Assembly (NCBI GenBank): GCA_900321515.1
Contig: ONWI01000116.1
Coordinates: 1-12,752, forward strand
Direction: 5' to 3'
Length of the DNA stretch: 12,752 nucleotides
DNA from: an uncultured Eubacteriales bacterium
GTDB taxonomy: Bacteria; Bacillota; Clostridia; Oscillospirales; Acutalibacteraceae
The notes under the pieces were generated by a model. That model saw only the letters and a list, made by a program, of their open reading frames with translations, made no database searches and had not been told where the DNA came from. This document shows positions 1 to 7,199 of the stretch, one piece after another. Made by a program: the position numbers and the translations under genes. Within the stretch, counting starts at the first letter, position 1, and every line of letters starts with the position of its first letter.

Positions 1-62
1 AAGAGGGAGGCAATATCCGGCTCCCTCTTTGAGGGAGCTGTCAGCGAAGCTGACTGAGGGAG
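1..62. repeat. Palindromic GAGGGAG-type repeat element
   Basis: Three copies of GAGGGAG (3-9, 31-37, 56-62) share one complementary CTCCCTC (21-27), so three mutually exclusive stems can form. The first extends to 9 bp (1-9 with 21-29) and the second closes a 3-nt loop. A separate perfect hairpin, GTCAGC (40-45) loop GAA, GCTGAC (49-54), sits inside. The arrangement matches a palindromic sequence I remember as highly repeated between genes in Ruminococcus, Faecalibacterium and relatives; this is recall, not a search. It may be a non-autonomous mobile element or an RNA-level stem. It lies downstream of the minus-strand operon and may be cut off by the window edge. Confidence 0.65.
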
Positions 63-112
63 TGCTTAAGTTGTGGATAGTGCTTTTACAATCGCCTATT
101 GCAGACAATAGT

Positions 113-231
113 CAACTGCTCAGATTCCCGTCAAAATGCTGTCATTTCTTCAACAACCAATCTGAATATCCATTCAAATCAAAGAACCGAGTTTTATTTT
201 AGAAAAACAGTTATGGGAATCTGAGCAGTTG
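113..231. repeat. 17-bp perfect inverted repeat flanking an 85-nt core (MITE-like or stem-loop)
   Basis: CAACTGCTCAGATTCCC at 113-129 is the exact reverse complement of 215-231. Beyond the outer ends the similarity continues (TAGT on the left against TAGTG in the complement of the right) with a one-base bulge, so the arms reach about 22 nt. The 85-nt core is AT-rich and has no ORF or obvious structure. The right arm begins 11 nt past the stop codon of the large GH5 gene, so it could act as a transcription end or RNA-stabilising stem. The arm length and total size (119 bp) also fit a miniature inverted-repeat element. I see no convincing target-site duplication. A small 6-bp hairpin, CTATTG / CAATAG (96-101 / 106-111), lies just outside. 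Confidence 0.6.
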
Positions 232-242
232 CACTAATTTTA

Positions 243-2801
243 TTATTCTATATAGCTTATTTCATAATCCGAATAATACTTCTTTCCTGTAATCTCGTCC
301 AGGATACAGGGCTTGCCGGATTCATCGACAGACGGTACAAGTTCATGGGTGACCTTGCCGTCCCTGCTCACGGTCATGCCGTAGAATTTCATGCGGCAAT
401 CGCCTATGGTCAGCTTGCCCGGTTCGAAATCCTGTGTGACATTGTGCATGACGAGCTTGCCGTCAACGTAGGTATCGTCACCTCTCTGGGATACTGTGTA
501 TACCTGTCCCGGCACAATGTCCAGCGCGCTGAAGTTATTGTAGCCATAGGCAGTGTATATCTGACTCAGTTCCTGACGCACTCGGTATCCGATCCGCTTG
601 CCGTCGGTCGTCAACATCAGGTTGCCGTAACTGTTGGCGTTGTCAAGCGAGAACCTGAAGTCGTAATCCGATTCCAGATCCATCGTTATATCCGTACTGA
701 TTCCTGAGAATATCTTCGGGAACATCAGCGCCTTTACGGGGTCCATGTTTGTGAATTCCGTGGAACCGGGACGCAGATAGCCATATGTTATTTCATCGTC
801 AGGATAATACTGCTTTCCGGTATTTCTGTCGAGTATGCAGGGATTGCCGTTGCCGTCGTTGGACGGCTCAAGCACATGCGTTACCTCGCCCTCTTCTCTT
901 ATGGTCATCCCGAAGAAGAACATCCGGCATCTGCCAATGTACAGTTTGCCTTTTTCCAGATTCTGAACGACATTGCGCATGATCAGTTTGCCGTCAACAT
1001 AGGTGTCCGTTCCCTTCTGAGATACGGTGAAGATCTTGCCCGGCACAATATTCAATGCCCTGAAATTGTTGTAGCCGTACGCTGTGTATATCTGATTCAG
1101 CTCCTGGCGGACTCTGTAGCCTATACGCTTGCCGTCATGTGCCAGCATCAGATTGCCGTAGCTGGAATCGTTTTCCATCGCAAACTCAAAATCATACTCA
1201 ACGCCTTCGCCTATCGTGATGTCGGTCGATACTCCCGATTTCATGTTGGGGAAAAGCAGGGCGCTCCTGTATGCACTCTTATTCAGATCAGTCTGCAATT
1301 CGGGAATGTTCACTGATCTGGTCGCGGCAGTGGCCGGTCTTGACGTCGTGGTGGTTGAGCCGGTCTTTGCCCCTGTCGTCGTCGTGGTGGTTGGCGCGGC
1401 AGTGGTCGTGGTAGTTGTCGTCGTCGTCGTTGTCGTCGTTGTCGTCGTTGTCGTCGTTGTCGTGGTTGTTGTGCCGCTTGTATCATCGGTGTTCTCATAT
1501 ACCGGCTCAACTATAATTGTCGTGGTGGTGGTAGCCGGCTCGGACACCGTGGTACTCGTTGCGGTTGTTGTCACAGTCGTGGCTTCCGTCCCGGCGGGAG
1601 CGGTGGTTTCGTCCGGTCCCGCTTCGGCGGATGTCTCCGACGGGGCGTCATTTGATGAGGTTTCCTCTGAGGGCGCCTTCTCTTCTTCTGTGGAAGTGCC
1701 CGCGCTTACCAGCGCTTTTACCAGCTGCGGGAAGAACCAGCGATGGTTATATCTGTCCATGAGGCAGTAATTGTTGACACTTTGCGCGGAATCAAAACGG
1801 TTTCCGTCGTCCCACCACACGCAGGCAATTCCCAGTTTCTTCGCGCCGGTCACAACCTTGTTGATGTACTCCAAACGGCGCTCGGTATTGTCCTCATAGG
1901 TGTGGTTGCGCATTCCGAACTCGCCAAGTACCGCGGGTACGCCATGGTCAATGAACGAGCTCTTTACAAGGGAAAAGAGATAATCTATGCGCTTATCGGG
2001 TTTGTCGTAGGAATGATAGCTTATGATCAGATGGTTGGGTATCGTGTCCCTCGGAAGCACAAAGCCGTCAATGTTTTCCTCCGAAACAATCGCCGCGTAC
2101 AAAGGAACCATCAGGAAACGCTTGCTGTTGTTTCCGCCGCTTGCTCTGACGGTATTGACAAAGGTCTGGTTGAGCTTATTTACGTTATCGTAGTTGTCAG
2201 GGGAAGCGGACGTCCATTGCTCTTTGGCATTCAGGATCTCGTTCATGCCTTCAAATACAAGGCGGTTGTCGTAATCCTTGAAGCGCTCCGCAATCTGCTC
2301 CCACAAACGACGCATACGATTGTTGCTTCTCTCGTACTTTTCGTTGTCCGGACTGATCCACGCGCCCTTGCCTGTGTCGTGATGGATATTGATGATGCAG
2401 TACATGTTGTCGTCCAGCACATAGTCCACTATCTCCTGAACACGGTCCAGCCATTCCTTGTCGATATTGGCGTCCCAGTCGGAATTGCCGAAATACGTTA
2501 CGGGTACGCGCACGGTCTTGAATCCGGCTTCCGCAACCATGTCGATCATCCGTCTGGTGGTAACCGGATTGCCCCAGCATGTTTCGGTTCCTTTGACGCT
2601 GTTGCCCTTTGAACCGTTGATGCTGTCGAGCGCGTTGCCGAGGTTCCAGCCGACCTGCATCGCCTTCACCATTTCCGTCGCGTCGGAATAATCCGACCTG
2701 ATCTTCTGATTCCTGTCAGCCCATACGATTCCGATGACTGCCTGCGCAATTCCCAGAATCAGCAGCACGGGAATCACCAATGCTACAATTCTTTTTGACA
2801 A
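243..2801 (-). CDS. Membrane-anchored GH5 endoglycanase with Thr-rich linker and two C-terminal concanavalin-like modules
   Basis: Predicted to hydrolyse beta-1,4-linked glucan-type polysaccharide outside the cell. From a TTG start (852 aa) the parts are: a short basic end and one hydrophobic segment (about 4-27, likely anchor), a GH5 catalytic domain (about 45-370) and a Thr/Ser/Pro/Glu linker (about 370-500) with 24 consecutive Thr (444-467). Two repeats of about 160 aa follow (513-673, 690-850). Catalytic residues visible are Arg98, His140-His141, acid/base Glu188 in EGMNEI, His263 and nucleophile Glu294 in LGEFG. The GWNLGN and CWGNPVTT motifs suit subfamily GH5_4. There is no dockerin, cohesin or LPXTG, so it does not look cellulosomal. 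A GTG at 2810 would abut the AGGAG directly, whereas TTG at 2801 is 9 nt from it, so I chose the TTG. It is the last gene of the operon. The native substrate is unknown and may be the polymer made by this operon. Confidence 0.88.
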   Translation of the reverse strand: MSKRIVALVIPVLLILGIAQAVIGIVWADRNQKIRSDYSDATEMVKAMQVGWNLGNALDSINGSKGNSVKGTETCWGNPVTTRRMIDMVAEAGFKTVRVPVTYFGNSDWDANIDKEWLDRVQEIVDYVLDDNMYCIINIHHDTGKGAWISPDNEKYERSNNRMRRLWEQIAERFKDYDNRLVFEGMNEILNAKEQWTSASPDNYDNVNKLNQTFVNTVRASGGNNSKRFLMVPLYAAIVSEENIDGFVLPRDTIPNHLIISYHSYDKPDKRIDYLFSLVKSSFIDHGVPAVLGEFGMRNHTYEDNTERRLEYINKVVTGAKKLGIACVWWDDGNRFDSAQSVNNYCLMDRYNHRWFFPQLVKALVSAGTSTEEEKAPSEETSSNDAPSETSAEAGPDETTAPAGTEATTVTTTATSTTVSEPATTTTTIIVEPVYENTDDTSGTTTTTTTTTTTTTTTTTTTTTTTTAAPTTTTTTGAKTGSTTTTSRPATAATRSVNIPELQTDLNKSAYRSALLFPNMKSGVSTDITIGEGVEYDFEFAMENDSSYGNLMLAHDGKRIGYRVRQELNQIYTAYGYNNFRALNIVPGKIFTVSQKGTDTYVDGKLIMRNVVQNLEKGKLYIGRCRMFFFGMTIREEGEVTHVLEPSNDGNGNPCILDRNTGKQYYPDDEITYGYLRPGSTEFTNMDPVKALMFPKIFSGISTDITMDLESDYDFRFSLDNANSYGNLMLTTDGKRIGYRVRQELSQIYTAYGYNNFSALDIVPGQVYTVSQRGDDTYVDGKLVMHNVTQDFEPGKLTIGDCRMKFYGMTVSRDGKVTHELVPSVDESGKPCILDEITGKKYYSDYEISYIE
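252..734 (-). repeat. Second copy of the C-terminal concanavalin-like module (in GH5 gene)
   Basis: This codes for residues 690-850 of the large GH5 protein. It aligns without gaps to the module at 783-1265, with about 106 of 160 positions identical by my own count. The central part (GKRIGYRVRQEL, IYTAYGYNNF) is almost unchanged. The end of the module (VTHELVPS then PCILD, TGKKYY) resembles the closing strand of LamG/concanavalin-like domains in clostridial surface proteins, which typically read like 'vrdfvPv...g..glyD...gkfy'. That family assignment is from memory. A carbohydrate-binding or polymer-tethering role is inferred. Confidence 0.7.
783..1265 (-). repeat. First copy of the C-terminal concanavalin-like module (in GH5 gene)
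   Basis: This codes for residues 513-673, directly after the Thr-rich linker. It is paired with the copy at 252-734 and separated from it by a 16-residue spacer. The closing motif here is VTHVLEPS ... PCILD ... TGKQYY. The high identity between the copies points to a fairly recent in-frame tandem duplication or ongoing homogenisation. Confidence 0.7.
1401..1472 (-). repeat. Poly-threonine microsatellite in the GH5 linker
   Basis: On the coding strand this is 24 consecutive Thr codons, part of them arranged as repeats of the 9-bp unit ACA-ACG-ACG. Any gain or loss of a unit stays in frame and only changes linker length. Thr-rich linkers of this kind are common in extracellular glycanases of ruminococci and are usually O-glycosylated; glycosylation here is inferred. 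Confidence 0.9.
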
Positions 2802-2810
2802 AATAACCAC

Positions 2811-2815
2811 TCCTC
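2811..2815 (-). promoter_or_regulatory. Shine-Dalgarno AGGAG that decides the start of the large GH5 gene
   Basis: AGGAG on the minus strand lies 9 nt before the TTG at 2801 but touches the GTG at 2810. This spacing favours TTG as the true start, giving an N-terminus MSKRIVALV. Confidence 0.6.
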
Positions 2816-2847
2816 ATGTTGTTTAAAATGCTACTATATCTAACGCT

Positions 2848-3780
2848 TCAGCTTTTATTTTCGCAGGCCTTATCTATCAGATCCATCAATTCATCGGAAA
2901 CGCCTGTCCTTACCTTTCTGCAGAACAGCTCTTCCTTTTGAATCAGTTTGTCGAAATCTTTCGCCTCAAAAACCGTTATTGCCGCGGGATATTCAAAATA
3001 ATGTATATTACGCCAATTCACCAGCCATCTTTGTTCCGGTTCATCGTATTTGATGCATCTGTATTTGAAATCCGAATTATGCACTATGGTGTGGAAATAT
3101 TCTTCGTCCGGAAACTGGATGTGCTCCATTTCCGCATTGAAGCCCGGATGGCTTCCCGCAAAATCCAGGATATATCTCACGCAGTCGTCGGTCAGCGCCC
3201 ACTGCGCCGCCCCGTAATACAGCGGATATTCCTCCCCGTCCTGCCTGATCACTCCGTCAAATGTAAGCCTCGGAATGCTCCTGACGATCTTCTTTATGCC
3301 GTGAATCAGCTTCTTGGGCGCGGATTTGTCCGAACGGTAGAATTTATCCTCGTAATCGTGATACAGTTTATACTTGCCCTGGAAGTGCCTGTCCTTTGAC
3401 TGGCCGATTTTACAGGCGCGTATGAATTCCTTATCGCTGTATCCGGTAAAGTAAGCCTCTATCTGTTCATTTGATTTCAGCGGATAATCAAGATTCTGCA
3501 AAAGTACATATCTGTCAAACGCTATGTCTGAGGATACCGCTTCCTTCATTAATTCCAGAGTCGCTCTTATCGCCGAAAAGCTGCCCCACGAAACATCATA
3601 TCTTTTTTGGGTGAAAAATACCCGCTCGCAGCCTTCCAGTCTGCTTTCAAATTCCGCCTGATCGCTCTTCTGATCGACGTGGATAAACATGTAAAAATTC
3701 TCTTTGGCGGTGAGTTTTTTTGTGACTCTCGCAACCACGTCGGGATCGCAATGACAAAGATTTAAAAAAGCTATGTTCAT
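2848..3780 (-). CDS. GT14 'Branch' family glycosyltransferase (core-2/I-branching type)
   Basis: 310 aa, a soluble cytoplasmic transferase of the family that includes beta-1,6-N-acetylglucosaminyltransferases and protein xylosyltransferases. Family landmarks are visible in order: IHVDQKS (33-39), W65 with GSFSAIRATLELM, LLQNLDYPLK (93-102), YYGAAQW (188-194), PDEEYFHTIVHNS (224-236) and LFCRKV (285-290) near the end. Bacterial members sit in capsule and exopolysaccharide loci, where they probably add a side-branch sugar to the repeat unit; the donor sugar cannot be read from sequence. The ATG start is preceded by GAGGAG at 3790-3795. The gene lies 22 nt after the GT2 gene upstream and 46 nt before the large GH5 gene, so it is the last transferase in the operon. 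Confidence 0.85.
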   Translation of the reverse strand: MNIAFLNLCHCDPDVVARVTKKLTAKENFYMFIHVDQKSDQAEFESRLEGCERVFFTQKRYDVSWGSFSAIRATLELMKEAVSSDIAFDRYVLLQNLDYPLKSNEQIEAYFTGYSDKEFIRACKIGQSKDRHFQGKYKLYHDYEDKFYRSDKSAPKKLIHGIKKIVRSIPRLTFDGVIRQDGEEYPLYYGAAQWALTDDCVRYILDFAGSHPGFNAEMEHIQFPDEEYFHTIVHNSDFKYRCIKYDEPEQRWLVNWRNIHYFEYPAAITVFEAKDFDKLIQKEELFCRKVRTGVSDELMDLIDKACENKS

Positions 3781-3802
3781 GAAATTTGTCTCCTCATATG
3801 AT

Positions 3803-4783
3803 TCATTTGTTCTTTTTTAATACCTTCCACAACCTGCGATATACAGACGGATGTTGGTTGAATAAATCCAGCTCCATTTTTTCCTTCCTGCTCAGCTTCA
3901 GGACGGTCTGGTATTTTTTGTACTTCCTTTTTTCGGAGTGGAAACATTTCTTGTAGACGCCGCTGTAATCTTCGCCGGTTTCTCCCGACAAATCCATAAA
4001 TCTGCAAAGCATATGTATATACAGGAAAAACATCTTCCTGCACAAGTCGTACTCCTTACGCCTGGCGTAAAAACTGATCCTTTCTCCGTACGCTTTGAAC
4101 AGATCAAAACGCTTCACATTGAATCCCCGGTTCATGAGGCTGCCGTCACACAGGAAGTAGCTGTAATACGGGGCTTTTACTAAAACCACTCGGCTGAAGC
4201 TGTACAGGATCCTGTAGGTTACGCTCTCGTCCTCTCCCACCATCCGGTCCGCCGGGAACCGGAACTTCTTCATTACAGAAGCCGGAATCAGCTTGTTCCA
4301 GACGACCGTTGCCACCGTCGCGCTGTGCGTGTCCCCGAAATAGATGCTCTGCGCTTCGCGCCTGTTGAGAACCTGCGTGTCATATTCCGGCTCGCTCTCA
4401 TACGGTTCGTCGCCGTAAACCACCCTGTATTCGCAGACCGCCATTCCGGCATTGGTCTCCTGGATGGCCTGCAGCAGCTTTGCGTACATGTCGGGATGCA
4501 GATAATCATCCGGGTCAAGGAACGCGATATAATCTCCCGTGCATTTCTCCAATCCCAGATTGCGCGCGGCAGACGGTCCGCTGTTCTCCTCGTAGAAGTA
4601 ATGAAACCTCGGATCCTTCGCGGCATAATCCCTGCATATTTCCGCGCTTGTGTCTGTGGAACCGTCGTCAACCATGATCACTTCCAGATTCTGATAGGAC
4701 TGATTCTTCACGCTGTCCAGCGAACGATTGAGCAACTTTTCCATATTATATATCGGAATTATGACGCTTATTTTAATATTCAT
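3803..4783 (-). CDS. GT2 family glycosyltransferase
   Basis: 326 aa with a GT-A fold catalytic domain in the first 230 residues or so. Seen directly: SVIIPIYN (6-13), the nucleotide-binding DDGSTD (39-44), SGPSAARN (68-75), the metal-binding LDPDD (89-93) and the acceptor-side VGEDES motif. The Lys/Arg-rich tail (ending RRLWKVLKKNK) may sit on the membrane surface. It would transfer one sugar from a nucleotide donor to the lipid-linked repeat unit in the cytoplasm; donor and linkage are not predictable. ATG start with GGAGG 9 nt upstream. A 71-nt gap separates it from the upstream GT2 gene, one of the wider gaps in the operon, with no obvious gene in it. Confidence 0.88.
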   Translation of the reverse strand: MNIKISVIIPIYNMEKLLNRSLDSVKNQSYQNLEVIMVDDGSTDTSAEICRDYAAKDPRFHYFYEENSGPSAARNLGLEKCTGDYIAFLDPDDYLHPDMYAKLLQAIQETNAGMAVCEYRVVYGDEPYESEPEYDTQVLNRREAQSIYFGDTHSATVATVVWNKLIPASVMKKFRFPADRMVGEDESVTYRILYSFSRVVLVKAPYYSYFLCDGSLMNRGFNVKRFDLFKAYGERISFYARRKEYDLCRKMFFLYIHMLCRFMDLSGETGEDYSGVYKKCFHSEKRKYKKYQTVLKLSRKEKMELDLFNQHPSVYRRLWKVLKKNK

Positions 4784-4854
4784 TAAAATTTTCCTCCAAA
4801 CGCCTGAACCTCTGAGCCGATTGCTTCATGCCGCTCTGCAATCTTGCATTCCGG

Positions 4855-5949
4855 TCATCTTTTGAAGCTGAACGAGAGCAGTCCCGCCACGGACGCCGCA
4901 AGAAAGATCATCAAAAAATGACCCCTTTTCAGAAGGAAAAACGGTATCGCCTTGATTCCCTCGAACTTTACCTGCATTGTCTCTATCGCCTTTCCGGTTT
5001 CCTCATAGTCAGTGTAACGACGGTAGGCGCGGTATCTTTCTTTGAACCTGTATCTCGGATCTCTCCTGCCCAGCAGCACCGCAAGCTCAAAACAGGACAT
5101 CACTACCGTGCCGTACCAGTATTTTTCTATATCAAGTCCCAGCCGCTTTTTGATGGACTCGGTAAGATTCCTTCTGGCGCGGATGATCTCCATCTTTGTG
5201 TCCGGCACTGCCATTGGATTTTTTCTGTAGACCGAAATGGTGGATGTATTCCTCACCACCAGGTAATAATAGCATTTGCGGACTATCACGCACCGCTTCG
5301 CATAGCTCATGTACTCCACATTGAAACAGGTGTCCTCGCCCACGCGAAGTCCGGGCACGAACCTGACGTTGTTGTCCCTGACAAGATCGCCCCTTACCAT
5401 CGAATGCCACAGCCCGTTATTTTCCTTCTGGAAGGGGTTTTTCCTGTCGCCCCTGATCCAGTGCCTGACGTCTTCCAGTGATACTCCGATGAAGCGCGGC
5501 ATCAGATCGGTCATGATTTCTTCGCCCTCATATACGTCCTTTTCCATGCCGGGCAGATGTGTCTCCGTTATCTCGCCGTTTTCCTCGAGGTAATATCCGA
5601 ATATCACGGAATCCGCTTCCTTGCTTACCGCTTCCTGATACAGCTCCTCCAGACACTCCGGTTCCACATGGTCGTCTCCGTCAAAAAAGAGAAGGTATTC
5701 TCCCTTTGCCTTTTCTATCGCGGCATTCCGCGCCACGGATACGCCTTCGTTTTTCTTGTGGATTACCGTGATCTTATCGCTCTGCGCGGCGTATCTGTCG
5801 CATATCGCCGGCGTTTCATCCGTCGAGCCGTCATCCACTACATATACGTCATAATCCTGGAACGTCTGCGCAAGAATGCTGTCAAGACATCCCTCTAAAT
5901 ATCCGCTTACATTATATACCGGTATAATTATACTTATCTTAGGACTCAA
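4855..5949 (-). CDS. GT2 family glycosyltransferase with C-terminal hydrophobic tail
   Basis: 364 aa. Landmarks are SIIIPVYN (6-13), DDGSTD (39-44), GVSVARN (69-75), FDGDD (89-93) and VGED (203-206). A hydrophobic stretch at about 335-360 (FFLL, then FLMIFLAASVAGLLSF) could be a membrane-associating helix. The start codon is TTG: no ATG exists before residue 134, and GAGGAGG at 5956-5962 sits 6 nt upstream. The TTG overlaps the polymerase stop as TTGA, so translation is probably coupled to the polymerase gene. It should add one sugar of the repeat unit; donor unknown. Confidence 0.88.
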   Translation of the reverse strand: MSPKISIIIPVYNVSGYLEGCLDSILAQTFQDYDVYVVDDGSTDETPAICDRYAAQSDKITVIHKKNEGVSVARNAAIEKAKGEYLLFFDGDDHVEPECLEELYQEAVSKEADSVIFGYYLEENGEITETHLPGMEKDVYEGEEIMTDLMPRFIGVSLEDVRHWIRGDRKNPFQKENNGLWHSMVRGDLVRDNNVRFVPGLRVGEDTCFNVEYMSYAKRCVIVRKCYYYLVVRNTSTISVYRKNPMAVPDTKMEIIRARRNLTESIKKRLGLDIEKYWYGTVVMSCFELAVLLGRRDPRYRFKERYRAYRRYTDYEETGKAIETMQVKFEGIKAIPFFLLKRGHFLMIFLAASVAGLLSFSFKR

Positions 5950-7154
5950 GATAATCCTCCTCTTCCGTCGGCTCCCTCTTCCGTCGGCTCCTGAATGTAC
6001 AGCCTGAGCTGGAATTTTTCCTTATAGTCAATATTGAACGCGTACTGCGCAAGCACTATCAATGAGAAACAGAACACTGCGTTGGTGACATATATCTCCG
6101 TGATGGCGTACATACTGTATACGCTGAGAAAAATGGCGTCCTTCCGGCTTATATTTTTGCCTACTGCCAGAAACAGAAGAGAGAGAATCACAAGGAATAT
6201 CAGTCCGAACGAAACCAGGTGCCACATATATGCGTTGTCACACGCAATTCCGTTGAACCAGTACCCTTTCCAGTAGTCTTTATCACGCAGCGCAAGCGTA
6301 TTGCCGAATATTGTCGCGCCGTATTTGTCATACATGTACGCGCCGTAAATCAGACGGCCCGTAAAGAAATCGTTCAGCCAGTTGTACATCGACAGCAGCG
6401 TGCTGTTGAACTGCGTGTAATACACCGATATCAGACAGAAAAATACTCCCAGAATGGCATAGGCATATTTTACAAACCATCTGACTATGCCCATTTTCCA
6501 CTTCGGAATGAACTTTTCCATTACTATCAGCACCAATACCACTACCGAGATGATTGTATTGGTGGTTGAAAGCGTGAAATAATTTAACGTCGCGTTGATC
6601 AGTGCCACAATCACCAGTCTCGGCACATTCAGTTTTTCATAATTGACATACAGATATTCAAAAATCGTCCATATCAGGAACATCGAGAACGTGTTGGCAT
6701 GGGACATGAAAAACGAATGCCGCAGTACTCCGTATCTGTAAACATATTCGATCGATTCCGGATTGGTGATCAGTGTGAATATATATGCCGCCACATGTAC
6801 CGTCAGCACGGTCGCCCTGACTTTATATGACCAGCCAAGCACATAATTCAGATTGATGCCCTTGCTTGCCGCCATGCAAAAATAGGTTACCAGCAAATAG
6901 TAATTATCCATTTTTGTATATGAATATGCACACAGCACCCCTAACGCCACTACTGCGAATATCTGAAACCGTGTCAGTTCCTCTTCGATCAGTACCAGCA
7001 GCATACATACCACAAATACCCCCAGCAGGAGCGAGTCAACCGCCCCCGGCGGTTGTATGATGTCGGAATAACTGAATAGCAGTCTCAGCAGTATGCTGAT
7101 AAATCCGACTGTGTACATCTTTTCAACGTCATACTTCAACATCAGATTCCCCAT
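5946..7154 (-). CDS. Wzy-type polysaccharide polymerase (integral membrane)
   Basis: 402 aa, with about ten or more hydrophobic segments spread from residue 15 to 375. It would join lipid-linked repeat units into polymer on the outer face of the membrane. Features typical of Gram-positive Wzy/EpsG-type polymerases are RHSFFMSHAN (145-154) in an external loop, STTNT (196-200) at a helix start, and FFTGRLIYG ... YG ... FG (263-284) with DNAYM (306-310) before a helix. It has too few segments and the wrong motifs for a Wzx flippase. The last 27 residues are cytoplasmic and contain the product of a 16-bp tandem duplication. ATG start, with GGAGGAG 11 nt upstream. It is flanked on both sides by GT2 genes. 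Polymerases vary widely in sequence, so the call rests on topology, motifs and context. Confidence 0.8.
   Translation of the reverse strand: MGNLMLKYDVEKMYTVGFISILLRLLFSYSDIIQPPGAVDSLLLGVFVVCMLLVLIEEELTRFQIFAVVALGVLCAYSYTKMDNYYLLVTYFCMAASKGINLNYVLGWSYKVRATVLTVHVAAYIFTLITNPESIEYVYRYGVLRHSFFMSHANTFSMFLIWTIFEYLYVNYEKLNVPRLVIVALINATLNYFTLSTTNTIISVVVLVLIVMEKFIPKWKMGIVRWFVKYAYAILGVFFCLISVYYTQFNSTLLSMYNWLNDFFTGRLIYGAYMYDKYGATIFGNTLALRDKDYWKGYWFNGIACDNAYMWHLVSFGLIFLVILSLLFLAVGKNISRKDAIFLSVYSMYAITEIYVTNAVFCFSLIVLAQYAFNIDYKEKFQLRLYIQEPTEEGADGRGGLS
5956..5962 (-). promoter_or_regulatory. Shine-Dalgarno GAGGAGG for a TTG-start GT2 gene
   Basis: A strong SD on the minus strand, 6 nt before TTG at 5949. 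It lies within the 3' end of the polymerase gene and partly within the second unit of the 16-bp tandem repeat at 5960-5991. It is the evidence for the non-ATG start. Confidence 0.75.
5960..5991. repeat. 16-bp perfect tandem duplication at the polymerase 3' end
   Basis: CTCTTCCGTCGGCTCC occurs twice head to tail (5960-5975, 5976-5991). Because 16 is not a multiple of 3, the second copy changes the reading frame. With both copies the polymerase ends QEPTEEGADGRGGLS and its stop overlaps the next start as TTGA. With one copy it would end QEPTEEEDYLES at a TAA a few bases further into the next gene. Confidence 0.9.
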
Positions 7155-7199
7155 GAATCTATCTGCTCCTCCTATACTTAATTCGGGACAGGCGTAGAC

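Noticed and set aside
1426..1466. CRISPR-like regular repeats
   Set aside because: The regularity is the 9-bp Thr-codon microsatellite with no spacers between units.
1216..1770. Plus-strand open frame coding for a poly-valine protein
   Set aside because: It is the antisense of the Thr-rich linker of the large GH5 gene (ACN codons read as GTN on the other strand). It has no SD and no sensible composition.
1743..2612. Plus-strand open frame of 289 codons inside the large GH5 gene
   Set aside because: Antisense shadow of the GH5 catalytic domain, which shows every expected motif on the minus strand.
243..2801. Cellulosomal role for the large GH5 protein
   Set aside because: No dockerin repeats or cohesin are visible. 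The C-terminus is filled by the two beta-type modules and the N-terminus carries a membrane anchor.
3777..4043. Minus-strand frame of 88 codons between the GT14 and GT2 genes
   Set aside because: It lies almost wholly within the GT2 gene in another frame; the GT2 protein is complete and motif-supported.
5946..7154. The multi-spanning membrane protein as a Wzx flippase
   Set aside because: At 402 aa it is in the polymerase range, and the HAN, TGRL...YG...FG and DNAYM motifs with a long external loop fit Wzy, not the 12-14 segment MATE-like flippase fold.
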